Shown one piece after another: positions 1 to 9,840 of a DNA stretch of 24,358 nucleotides. The position numbers and the translations under genes are program-made. How positions within the stretch are numbered: the first letter of the stretch is position 1; each line of letters opens with the position of its first letter. The notes below the pieces were generated by a model. That model ran no database searches. It worked only from the letters and a program-made list of their open reading frames with translations, and was not told the DNA's origin. Source of the DNA: Chara braunii (taxonomy: Eukaryota; Streptophyta; Charophyceae; Charales; Characeae); assembly GCA_003427395.1 (NCBI GenBank), contig BFEA01000336.1:733138-757495 (forward strand), in the 5' to 3' direction.

Positions 1-137
1 CCAGGTCGAAAACGGGATGCAGCCAAAACAGCAAAAGATAGACCAGGGATCGAGCCCTGGCGAAGTCCGTAACAGACAGTCCTATTACTTACTCCCCAAC
101 CATCGCGAAGGATGGGACTGTTGAGGCTCGTGTTGAA

Positions 138-242
138 GATTGCCCGATCGCCTTCTACTCCCGCCAGCTACTGACTGCCGAGATAAACTACATTGCCGAT
201 GAACGTGAGGTTCTCGCAATAGTTTATGCCACCTGGCATTAG
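138..242 (+). pseudogene. RNase H start fragment of element 1, before the first stop
   Basis: The frame reads CPIAFYSRQLL, then an EREVLAIVYA-like stretch, typical of the middle of the Ty3/gypsy RNase H domain, which removes the RNA strand of the RNA-DNA hybrid. A TAG at 240-242 follows TWH and directly precedes RHYL, which normally continues the same domain, so the stop lies inside it. A Gln codon CAG changed to TAG would fit, but this is inference. The acidic TDAS motif expected just upstream is not present, so the domain is also truncated or rearranged on its left. Confidence 0.75.
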
Positions 243-1499
243 CGTCATTACCTACGCGGGCCCCCCTTCACTGTGCGCACAAACAACTCAGTTGTCCAGG
301 CTTTCCTCACGATGCCCAAGCTTTCCCCTCGACAGGCACGTTGGTGGCGTGACTTACCCGAGTTCAGTTTCCCCACTCAGCCCATCAAGGGTGAAACGAA
401 CCTCGTCGCCGATGCCTTGTCCCGCCGTCCTGATCACAATCAGGAACCCATCCATCTTGCTTCCATCTCCATCACCACTGTTGATCAGTCGGTGATCGAC
501 GCATATCGCACTCAGTACCGCCACTGCCCCGATTATCGCATCATCCACTCGGCACTGCGGAGTGGCAAGACCGTTCCTTCCTACTCCCTCGGGGAGAACG
601 GCCTTGTGTACTGGCATGGCAGATCTGGTCAACTAGAGCCATGTATCTGCGTTCCCTCCACCGGACAGCTCCGTGTCCAGGATGTGGCCGAGTTCCACGA
701 CCAGGCAGTTGCCGGTCATATGGACTTCCACAAGACGTTGGGTCGTGTTTGCCGCCTATACGTCTGGCCAAAGTCCAAGGACTTCATCAAAGCCTACATC
801 CAGGAGTGTCCTACCGGCCAGGAGGTGAACAGTGCGAACCACCTTCCGTATGGGTTACTTCAGCCCCTACCCATACCTGAGGGTCGTTGGTTGTCCATCT
901 CGATGGATTTCATTAGTCCCCTCCGCCCACCCACTGAGCGAGGTCACAATGCTATCTTGGTCGTCGTCGATCGCTTCACGAAGCATGCACGTTTTGTCCC
1001 GTGCCGCTATCACATTAGCGCCCGTAAGGTCGCCGACATCGTCTTCGACCGAGTCGTGAGAGATCACGGCTTACCTCACAGCATCATCTCCGACCGTGAC
1101 CTGCGCTTTACCAGCACATTCTCACGACACCTACACGAGGTGTACGGATCCCAGCTCCACTTCTCATTGTTTTACCACCCGTCGTACCACCCTCAGACGG
1201 ATGGCCAGACTGAGATCACCAATAAAATTGTCGGTAATATCCTCCGAAAGTTTGTTAGGGATGACCAGCAGTGGGACTTACACTTAGCCCACACGGAGAT
1301 TTCGTACAACCACGCTGTTTCGCCAGCCACATGGATGTCGCCATTTTATTGCGACCTCGGCTACCACCCTCGCGTACCCGCGGACTTCCTACGACCATCA
1401 TGGTTGCGCCCAGACACTCGTTGTCCTGCGCTTGATGATTGGATCGCCCACATGGCAGCGATTATGAAGCGCGCACACGAGAGTCTAGCCGACTCCTAG
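243..1499 (+). pseudogene. pol: RNase H C-terminus, H2C2 and integrase catalytic core (element 1 pol)
   Basis: Residue numbers count from Met at 273. The RNase H tail ends with VADALSRR (residues 45-52). The H2C2 zinc region has H142 and H149 and keeps C179, but residue 182, where the second Cys is expected, is Gly (GGC at 816-818), so zinc binding should be impaired. The rve core shows catalytic D212 (in SMDFIS), D274 (in ISDRD) and E314 (in GQTEITN). The gap from D274 to E314 is 39 residues rather than the usual 35, because YHPS/YHPQ is duplicated at 301-308. The frame ends at TAG 1497-1499, yet it continues unchanged afterwards, so this is a nonsense mutation and not the protein's natural end. 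The enzyme would insert element cDNA into the genome. This copy is very probably inactive. Confidence 0.88.
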
Positions 1500-2177
1500 A
1501 CTCGCATGACTGCACAAGCGAACCGATCACGAATGGATCATCCATTCAAAGTCGGTGACGATGTGCTCGTCGACGCACGCCACTTACAGCTCGAAGCGGA
1601 CACTCTTCGCAAGTTTCGGCGTCGCTTTTTTGGCCCATGCCGCATCCTCCAGGCCGTCGGTTCCGATACAACATTTAGCCCGGTCAGCTTCCGTGTGGAG
1701 CTACCTAATTACCTTGGACAGGCTCGCGGACACGATGTATACCATGTCTCCTTGCTACGTCCTTATTGCAGACCGTCCGAGCGCTTCGTCGGACGCCCGT
1801 ACGAGCGCCCGCCACCTATGATAATGGATGGTTACGAGGAGTTCGTCGTTTCCGACATCGTATCTCGTCGAGTGACCGACGATATCCCTCCCCGCATCGA
1901 TTACCTTGTATGTTGGAAGGGTTATCCTGATGAGGAGGCTACTTGGGAGCCCCTCAAAAACTTGCAGCACGCCGAGATGTTAGTGTGTGCATATGATCGT
2001 GCTCGTCGTGCTGAGATGTTTGCCCCTGCTCAACCGACTGACCCTTTTCCTCCTCCTCCGGCTGAGGACATCGCTGAGGACGAGCCCGCTCCCTCTGAGG
2101 CCGTTCCTTAGCCGCAGACGGTCGCCTCCGAGCGTCCACAGCGCACTCATCGTCGCCCTTCGCGTTACGATGATTGA
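1500..2177 (+). pseudogene. pol: Integrase C-terminus: GPY/F module and chromodomain (element 1 pol)
   Basis: The same frame continues after TAG 1497-1499. From Met at 1506 it shows a FKVGDDVLVDARHL strand, FFGPCRIL (GPY/F-like, residues 41-48), YHVSLLRPY (residues 79-87) and a classical chromodomain at about residues 112-165, with YLVCWKGYPDEEATWEPLKNL. Chromodomains steer integration towards marked heterochromatin. A TAG at 2109-2111 interrupts a Pro/Glu-rich tail. The frame then continues through an Arg-rich stretch ending SRYDD and stops at TGA 2175-2177, which resembles a natural chromovirus C-terminus. The fragment from 1506 to 2111 could be translated alone, but nothing suggests it is an independent gene. 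Confidence 0.87.
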
Positions 2178-3480
2178 CACTCTTATCCTCTATCTTTCCC
2201 CACTGACTCACACCATCAGGTACTCCATCATCAGCTCTTCTTCAGGATGTCAGCGTTTTGCGGTTCTGCTTCGACATCAACTCGATTCCTACTTCATCGA
2301 CGTCATCGACCACCTCGACGACTTCAGTCACCTTCTCGACTTCAGCCATCTTATCAACTTCAACTACTTTGGACGTGACTACTTCACGCCACCACCCTAC
2401 CCTGTACATTCCCTTGCATCTGTCGCATGATGGTTCTCACTTAGTTGGGTTTCCTTGAGTTCATCTCTCCCTTGGTATCGCATAGGCATTGGGACCGTAG
2501 CGTTATCTTGGCTTCCTTACTCGCAGATCTAGCTCCCTCCTCCCCCAATCGGTGAGTTGTGTGCATGTTTCCCTCACCCACTGCCCTCATCACCCTAGTG
2601 TCGGCCCTTGCATGCCTTCAGTTAGACATATCTCCACCCTATTCCAGACTCCCCCTTTTTTCATGGTCGACCCTGCATGGTGTCATCCTTTTGTCGAGCA
2701 TTACCCGCCCTGATGGTCTATTTGTTAGGGTCCTTGGTTTTGTTTCGCTACCACTCTCCCACCTTGAGCCTGATGAGACCATCCCACTCTTAGTGGTTCA
2801 GCGACAGTACATTATCTTGTGCCATATTGCTCTTTTTTCTTTCAGCACTGAGCCAATTGCCTCCGGGACTTTAGGATTGTATATTGCAACATTTCATTTT
2901 CTGTTGTTAGTTAGGATATGTATACCAGACATGTGCTTTTCATTTGACATTATGTAGCTTAGGCTGCATCGCATGGACTCCGCATGGAGCTTGCTCCGCA
3001 TCCTAGATTTCTCAGCTTTCTTTATTGCAGAGTTCCGCTGCTTTTGCGGATAGCGTGTTTATGGTTTTTGCGATCCATTACAGGTTTGAGGATCGTGCAG
3101 CGGGCCTGCCCTGGCCTACAGCCAGGGCCTATTTGGCTATTTGCCTGTTCGGCCTGCGGGACCAGGCCGTGGCCTGACCCCACAAGCCGTGCACTGTTTC
3201 AGTCCAGTCCCGTCCTGCCCGGTACCACTGTCGTACCAGGGCAGTCCAGTCCAGTCAGTCAGTCCGCTGGGGGTATACCCCAGCTGTTGTCTATTTTTTG
3301 GTCATTCTTCATTTTCGCAGTGTTGGAGTATGTGCGGTGTTGAGTCTGCATCAAGGTTGCGCTATCCCTTCCAGCTCCATCTCCACTTCCTCCTTCCTCA
3401 ACCCCTTCTTCTCCATCTTGTCGGACCGCCATCCCGGCGGGTCCGACTCAGATCCACTTTGTTACCCTGGTAAGGACACG
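2178..3480 (+). other. Non-coding tail of element 1, probable 3' UTR and LTR region
   Basis: No convincing coding sequence. Bases 2260-2400 are a degenerate TC/GAC-rich run (CTTCATCGACGTCATCGACC-like). The rest is T/C-rich, then becomes GC-rich with GGCCTGGCC-type words and hairpins at 3108-3447. Its position directly after the pol stop makes a 3' LTR likely. No second LTR copy or clear polypurine tract was found in the window, so LTR edges cannot be set. Confidence 0.4.
3108..3447. repeat. Cluster of three GC-rich hairpins
   Basis: Three inverted repeats lie close together. The first is 3108-3115 with 3121-3128 (GCCCTGGC/GCCAGGGC, 5-nt loop). The second is 3215-3225 with 3233-3244 (CTGCCCGGTAC/GTACCAGGGCAG, one bulge). 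The third is 3420-3430 with 3436-3447 (GTCGGACCGCC/GGCGGGTCCGAC, 5-nt loop). AGTCC/AGTC short repeats sit around 3200-3265. They lie in the supposed LTR tail of element 1; their function is unknown. Confidence 0.7.
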
Positions 3481-5480
3481 TAAAAGTTGTGTATAAAGCT
3501 TTCGGATTCTAGTCCCCAAAGAAATTCGGGTCCAGATTGGTACACCACATCATCCTCTGAAATCATCATATACTAGGAGAACGAGTCCTGCCTCTATGGT
3601 GCCTTGTATTTGCGTACTCGGAAAAAAACAAGAAATCCACAAACAACTCCCGAGACGCACGATTTTGTCAAGTTCTTATTGTAATTGGCTCCTATATACC
3701 CCATTAGTCTTACTTGGGTGAATCATATATTCATCAAGAAATGGAAGGAATTGGACGGTCTTACTTGGGTGAATCATATATTCATAAAGAAATGGAAGGA
3801 ATTGGACCATTTTTAGTCAAGAAGTGTTTGATGATGACTTAAATTATGACAGCAGGATTTGTCGCTAGAACCATATAGGTAACCATAAGTGAATCATTGC
3901 CCAGGGAATTAACCGACGGAAGACACACATCCTATCGCAAACAATTTCGGGGCAAGACACGAGACCATCTTGCGACGAACCACTTTCTGTGCCGCGCCAC
4001 TTTCTGCGCAATGACAATTAGCGGTTCCGAGATGGGAAGGTTGGGCAAATTGCGGGAGGAGGCCCTTGCTTCTTTCTTTTCCTTCCCTTTGCTCCTCCCC
4101 CTTCAGCGGTGATGGGACAGGCCCGGGACAGACGGTTGAGTGTGCGCGCCCCGTTGGGCGCGATCAATAACGATTGGCAATGCTTCTTTCTTGCTCTGCT
4201 GGGAACAAAAAAGGGGAACTGACATTTTTGGCGCCGTGATCGCGCGGGAGCTTTCCGTTTTTTTTTTAAATTTTCCTTTCAACTAAGGACGAGCCCCAGA
4301 GAGCTCTCGGAATTTTGATTTCTTTTTGCTTTTCTTCCGTCTCGTCGAAATTTTTTTGTTGCAATTTTGAGTTCAGATAGGAATTTAGGACTTTTTGAAA
4401 TTCTTGCCGAGCTGCGCCACTTTCTTGCGCGCATCTTCCTGCGGAGGGAACGAAGTTCTGACTAAGCGGCGCCCTTAATCTTGCATGCAACCGTAGTCGT
4501 TGGGCGGGCGCCATTGTAAATGTATCTCTCTTCTTGTTCCCTCGCCTTCTTCCCGCCCTTTTTCCTTCTTTTCACTGCGTTTAATTGGCATGAGCCCTGC
4601 ATGCCTAGATCGATGCAGGGAGAGTGGCTACGTCCCCCACGCCGCGATCAATCCATGCCAAGCGTAGGCACTTCCTTCTCTGCTCCTCTTTCCAATCCTT
4701 GCAATCCCGAATCTTCGCGCACACATGCATACTATAAATTTTGTCGGCGCGATTAGATAGCTCTCTAAAAATTTCGGAAGCTCGAGGTTAGCGCGATCAG
4801 TGAGGGTCGGCTAATGAGCGAAGTAAGAGGTGAGTTGACGTGGGAGTTGGGCGACCCGACGAGCTAGACTAAGCGGGGTGACAACTTTGTTGGTGGGTGC
4901 GAGACAACGGACTGTCCGCATCAGAGAGAGAGAGGAAACAAGCGCATGAAGGATTGCAATTTTCTTTATCTTTTCTCAATCCTTGTGTATGAAATTTTGG
5001 CTCTGGGCGAGGCGCCCTTGTTTTGCATTTTTCACATTTCTTTCGGCTTTGTGTGATGTGAAGCTCAATCTTTGTCCTCACTATTTCGTTTTTTGGCATC
5101 CGCTTGATGAGATGGGTCTGATGATCTTGTAATGCTTGAATACCTGATGTTTTGCATGTAATCCTGAATCATCCAGGGCTCGCAGCACCGATCTGTTCTC
5201 ACCAGGATGATTGGTAGGTGAAAGAAGTTTGGTACTGTTACGGTGCTTTGATGTATGTCTGGATGGTGACGAGATATTCCCCTAATGGCCACATAACTGC
5301 TTTCTGCTCAAACAAAATTGGTTGAAGGATTGTTGCATGAACCTTCTTCTGCACAGACGATTGGCTAATGGATCAACCCACAGCGAACCAACCCAGTGAG
5401 TCCCCGTGAAAGTCCAATCTGACGAGCACGGCTTACACGCGCCCCCGCGAGGACGGCCCGCAACCCCGAACGGATTTAGC
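3481..5480. other. Intergenic stretch, no gene recognised
   Basis: It holds the 51-bp duplication at 3707-3808 and scattered GCGCGATCA-like words (about 4156, 4642, 4790). A pyrimidine-rich run lies at 4520-4580 and a TATAAA lies at 4733-4738. An open frame of 82 codons on the minus strand (4514-4266) has no recognisable domain and a biased composition, so I do not call it. Nothing else here supports a gene. Confidence 0.5.
3707..3808. repeat. 51-bp tandem duplication, two units
   Basis: Units 3707-3757 and 3758-3808 each read GTCTTACTTGGGTGAATCAT and onward, differing at about two positions. The near identity means a recent local duplication. It is not in a recognised gene. The period is a multiple of three, but no frame here looks coding. 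Confidence 0.93.
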
Positions 5481-6157
5481 ATGACAGATCTCGACGTGAA
5501 TGATGGAGTCCTTATCTACGGTACGGGTCAGGACGAATTAAGGTCCCCACATCCTCAAACATACGTGGATCGCTGAGTGTATAGGCTTTGTGCAAGACCA
5601 AAACGGAACAAGATTGATAGCCTGAGGGAATTAGCTGCATGACAGAGCCGGTATGTTGACGGATCGCTCCCTGGTTATTTGGACACATCAGGATCTGGTC
5701 CACTGGCCCTTGCGCACGCACGTGTAAGACAGCGGGCGACCGCGGACAAAAGCCAGCCACGATCTCGCCCCGTAGGAAGATGTGTATGCAGGAATTCGGT
5801 TGAACGAGACATGGCGATAGATTCTCCTTTCTGGATCACCGATTGTGACAACCTGAGGGACCCTGAATACCGATCGTATTGGGAAAGGGAATAGATCCGC
5901 CGGCAGTGAATCCGACAACATCACCACCTGCCAAACCCTGGTATCTTGAGTACCCCTGCCGGATAGAAAACGAGCCACTGTGCAGGGGCGCTTTCCAACT
6001 GGCAATCAACCGAGACTCACGGATTCCCGATTATATCGATAGTCGAAACCAGCAATATCTTCTAACCCCAGGCTTCGTTGCCTTACCTCTGACTTCCCTC
6101 CCTTCTATACCGTCCTCCCCTACCACCGCTTACTCGTGGTCCCCTGGGATTCCATAG
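5481..6157 (+). pseudogene. Possible decayed protein-coding remnant, function unknown
   Basis: One frame from ATG 5481 runs to TAG 5892-5894 with only two internal stops (TGA 5574-5576 and TGA 5640-5642, each one transition from CGA). It then appears to continue one base out of frame from about 5879 to TAG 6155-6157. The translation has ordinary amino-acid composition (for example SPFWITDCDNLRDPEYRSYW, then AINRDSRIPDYIDSRNQQYL), unlike the low-complexity surroundings. I recognise no domain. It could be a decayed retroelement gag-like region or a host gene exon, or simply a chance run of few stops. Confidence 0.28.
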
Positions 6158-9154
6158 CCCGGTTTTGGCCCCGTCTGCCGTACTGGAGTGTCGACAGCCG
6201 GACGAGCATCGGCAGGTGAGGGTCGCGCAACCAGCTCGTCCCACGGTCGAGCGATGAGAACCCAGCACGTCTTCGTCGGATCCCGAGACGTGCGACGGTC
6301 GGCAGCGGTACGAGCACTCCCACAGAGACACCCGTAGCACCCCACCCCGGCCCACGCAGCACAATTTGTCATCGCCCCAACTCTGAGCCAGAAGACACTC
6401 GCACTCCTACCCCTGAACCTTGCCACAGGAGATCTTAGTTCCGACCTAGGACTCCACCCCAAATCCCCAAAAATCCTTGCCACACCCCTTTATCGCACTT
6501 CCGGGCCCCCATCCCACTCCGATCAGGAAGTTGTGCTGGGCGTGAGGTTTGGGCATCACAATCTCTCTTTTATTTAGAAAAGTGGGTTTATCAGTTGGAG
6601 AGGTTGCATAAGGTATGGAAGTTGAGTCGAGATCAAGCTTTTTTCACACTTTCCTTTGTTATACCAATATCTCTTCTGATAAGAGATTTATCGGATGTAT
6701 CAAATTTCACTCAAAGGGAGTTTGATCCCGAGTATAAATGAGGAGCAGCCATGGTAAACCTTAGCGAGCATCCTAGGTGACGGGAAAGCATGTCATAGAT
6801 TCATGAATTTCAGAGATCAATTCGTATAGCCGCTTAGAAGAGAGTCAAGGTTCAAATAGTCGGAGTCATGCATCATTCGTCAGAGGAAAAAAACAATCTA
6901 CGTTGCATGAAGTACACATACGAGGCCTTTCCGTACGAAACGTACAAGTAATATTTGTATGGGATCTGTATGGGAACCTGTACGTCTTGTACGCCCCCGT
7001 CCAGAACATTTAGCTAAAAAAAAAAAAAAAAAAAACATCGTCAAAAAAATCAGAAAAAAAAAATGTGATGCAACAACACAAAACAAGCAACATTCGGTTG
7101 AGCATCATCTGCAGATTCTTATTAGATTTTGAGGAAAATAAATAAATAATATCGGATTTATAAAAAAAAAAGTCGTACGGGGCCCCTAGCGTACGAGTAG
7201 CGTACGCAGACCATAAGTATCGTTGACTTCAAACAACATATGGTGGTTCTGATAATAAGGTTCATTGATCGCAATTTCGTGATGGCGAAAAATAGAATAA
7301 AATGGATCGATATAACGATAAGTCGAGGATAGGATCAAAGAGGATTCCATTCATACCATTGGAAACCAAGGTGGCAAACATTTGTCATGGTCGTAGTATG
7401 GTCAGAAAAATTTTCACGAAGTTACAAACCGAGGAAATATAATTCAAGAACCTATCATATCAAGAGATGAAAATCAAGAAGAAATGACTCAATTGAAGGG
7501 CTGGTCATGATTATGGAGTCTCCAAGCCATCATCTGCCCATCGTCACTTCCGAGACCACTCTGCTCATCCATCTGGTGCCACGGAGACGCTCATCCCTTG
7601 GATTCGCCAATGTCGATGTCTCCTCAGGGGCACCAAGCTCCTGCTATTGAGCCAAGTGTACTTCCCATATCTCCGATCGTTAGATCCTCCTTGTCGCCCT
7701 TCGAGATTATCGAGCTTATTCTACCTACCTCGAGATCCTACCTCATCCTAGAGATGGAAATCAAGAAGGGTTGGTCGTAACTAAAAAAAACATGCCGGAA
7801 ACACAGACTCTCCCAAACCATGCACTACTCATCTCTATTCTTGAAACACATCATGTTTACTCTCTTTCGACGCCAAGAGAAGTCCCTTTCTAAGTTTCGT
7901 TGATTCCCCTTGCTCTCCCTCATAGGCAGCAGGCTACTTCCATCCAACCAAGAGAATACGTATCCTCCCGATCGTCAGCCCTTCCAACTCATCCCTCGAA
8001 ACCTTCAAGCTCGTTTCATTTATTGATCATCAACTCTCTATGTTACCCTTGAATTTCCCATGTAATACCAGAGCAAGTCCCTAGTCCGGAAAAAAATATC
8101 ATCATAGAGTGAGGAAGGAGGATCCTAAAGTGGCATGCTAACACATAGAGCCATGTATTCAACTATTCTCATCCCTGCTGTAGGCGTGGGAGATACTAAA
8201 ACAAGGTGATGCAAAAACAATTAGCGTTCTATTATTACCCCTCGTTACTCTTTTAACTTCATTACAAATCTGGTCTCATAATGCATAGATAAGCGTATCT
8301 TACATGGGACAAATCACCTCAATATTTGGGAATACAAGGCAAAGGTGAGGTCAAATAGAAGTTTCGAAAGGGGAGGAGAGAGACCACCCTCTTTAACAAT
8401 ACGAGTGTGGGTGCATTCTAACAATAGTGCAAAAAGGCTCGGTTAATCCAAATAACGGGCGACAGTGGTTCACATAACAGGTAGTGGTGGAAATAGGCTA
8501 AGACAAGGAGTAGTGTCTAGTCCACCCCTTCGTGGAAAATGTAGAAGCCAAAAGGGAAAAACGATGATATCACGAGGAGGCTCGAGGGTGAAGCTCCGAA
8601 CACCAGGTTGGAAGAAGAAAGGAACACATCGCAACAGCTGAAGCAAAAAGGGTGTGGCGACCCCCTAAAACGTTTTTCGCCAAATGCCTGCATTCACAAC
8701 ACAGTGGTACGACACAACGTTCCACACTACCACATTCTTCCAATACAAACAAGGGCAGGTAAGTAGGAGATGGCATATTATACCGGTTCCTTGTCGCTTT
8801 GGGATCCTACGAGGTCGACCTATAGGATGCTATCCATGTCAAGAGCCGCCATATCCAAAGCAATTCGAGAGCATACACAAGCAAGCCTCCTTGTGACAAT
8901 ACAACAATGTTTCCACGAAAGATGGATATGCAATAGTATGTATGGGAAATATATAGGAGAATAGGAGTAGGAGGCAAGGACCCAGTTGTCGGTTGAGGTT
9001 CGAAGAACCGATGGAAAGTGCAGGGCGTTGAAAATTTCTCAAACTTCGAGCGGGAAGGAACCCTTTGTTGCTCCCATATGAACTCAGATGAGGTCAAGTT
9101 CATTGCCCTTGGACTAGGGGAGGTGAGTCCCCCCTTATTTTCAGGGGGGTATTT
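6158..9154. other. Long AT-rich intergenic stretch without recognisable genes
   Basis: Bases 6158-6540 are still GC-rich, then composition drops sharply. The stretch holds a CGTACG-rich patch (6932-7206), a 20-nt poly-A (7016-7035) and no open frame longer than about 100 codons with a plausible protein. Parts of 7460-7780 and 7770-8060 look faintly alike (GAGATGGAAATCAAGAAGG near both), perhaps an old duplication. A 6-bp C/G hairpin lies at about 9129-9149. Confidence 0.5.
6932..7206. repeat. CGTACG motif cluster around an A-rich core
   Basis: Perfect CGTACG palindromes lie at 6932, 7174, 7190 and 7201, with further partial copies (CGTAC or GTACG) at 6941, 6980 and 6989. Two motif clusters thus bracket an A-rich core with poly-A at 7016-7035. 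Repeated short subterminal words flanking AT-rich DNA resemble small non-autonomous DNA transposons. No clean terminal inverted repeat or target duplication was found, so this is only a motif cluster. Confidence 0.5.
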
Positions 9155-9221
9155 TTGGTTGGCCTCCCATCATATGATGCTCGAGCTTTAATCGTTGCCT
9201 GGGTGTTCCACTACGCCAAGC

Positions 9222-9580
9222 GAACGATTCTCGACGATTCGGAAGTCTCCAAGAAATTTGAGTCATGGCCTAAGGTTTCGTTAGTCGTGCCTGGCTCATG
9301 TTGTAGTTTTCCTAGCAATTGTCACACGTTCTCACCTTGCGATCAATGGGTCAATTCCTTGCTGGTATCTGGGGACCGTGGGTTTCCCCAGCTACAGATG
9401 TCAAGGGAACGATTCTCGACACTTCGGAAGTCTCTAGGAAATTTGAGTCAAGGCCTAAGGTTTTTTTCGTCACGCCAGGCTCATGTTGTAGTCTTCCTAG
9501 CAACTGTCGCACGTTCCAACCTTGCGATCAATGGATCAATTCCTTGCTTGGATCTGGGGACTGTGGGTTTCCCCAACTAC
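9222..9580. repeat. 185-bp period tandem duplication, two units
   Basis: Units 9222-9395 and 9407-9580 start with GAACGATTCTCGAC and end with GGGTTTCCCCA(G/A)CTAC. They differ by scattered substitutions and are separated by 11 bases. The period is not a multiple of three, so the matching peptide (PGSCCSFPSNC, CDQWVNSLL) lies in two different frames, both open over this stretch. The substitutions are not clearly biased to silent positions. It is probably a non-coding duplication. Confidence 0.92.
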
Positions 9581-9840
9581 TGGTTAGTCACCGTGTAAGG
9601 GATCTGTCTTGTAGTGTTCATTCCCCCTTGTTGCTTCCTTTAGGTAGGTCGCAGGGCATTGATCCGTGGTGGGGTTCTGAAGATAGGCAGAAGGGTCACG
9701 GGGAGGGACATAAAGCTCATTTTTTGAATTCTCGCAGTCAAACCTTTCCATCCGGAGAGAAGTCCCATAACCACATTACTCCATTCTCCGTCAGGGCTAG
9801 AAAGTCTAAGGGTGCAGGGGGCGGGTTTGGAAAAGACTAA

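Larger units (their letters stand above)
138..2177 (+). mobile_element. Ty3/gypsy chromovirus fragment (element 1), 3' half of pol
   Basis: Seen: one frame carries, in order, RNase H, a zinc-binding H2C2-like region, the rve integrase core, a GPY/F module and a chromodomain. This order is diagnostic of Ty3/gypsy chromoviruses. The RT, protease and gag parts would lie before base 1 and are not in the window. Bases 1-137 do not read as the usual RNase H start, so a rearrangement near 138 is likely. There is no frameshift in 2 kb, only three in-frame TAG codons (240, 1497, 2109), and the sequence is still rich in CpG. This suggests a fairly young but defective copy. The sequence differs clearly from elements A and B on the other strand, so it is a separate family. 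Confidence 0.9.

Noticed and set aside
41-60. T-arm-like hairpin CCAGGGATCGAGCCCTGG suggesting a tRNA
   Set aside because: The stem and a GATCGAG loop resemble a tRNA T arm, but no acceptor, D or anticodon arm can be placed around it.
240-2111. Reassigned TAG codon as the genetic code of this genome
   Set aside because: Elements A and B contain TAG where Trp is expected plus TGA and TAA stops and frameshifts, so decay explains the stops better.
4266-4514. 82-codon minus-strand frame with a Lys/Glu-rich end
   Set aside because: Composition follows a T-rich plus strand; no domain and no context.
4733-4738. TATAAA at 4733, also TATAAAT at 6733 and TATTTATA at 18130, as promoters
   Set aside because: No gene or transcript start can be tied to any of them; AT words of this length occur by chance.
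7460-8060. Apparent 440-bp diverged duplication
   Set aside because: Only short words match (GAGATGGAAATCAAGAAG, GATCGT-AG); too weak without alignment.
9129-9155. Hairpin CCCCCC/GGGGGG followed by T-rich DNA as a terminator
   Set aside because: Intrinsic terminators are bacterial and no gene ends here; six-base G/C stems are common.
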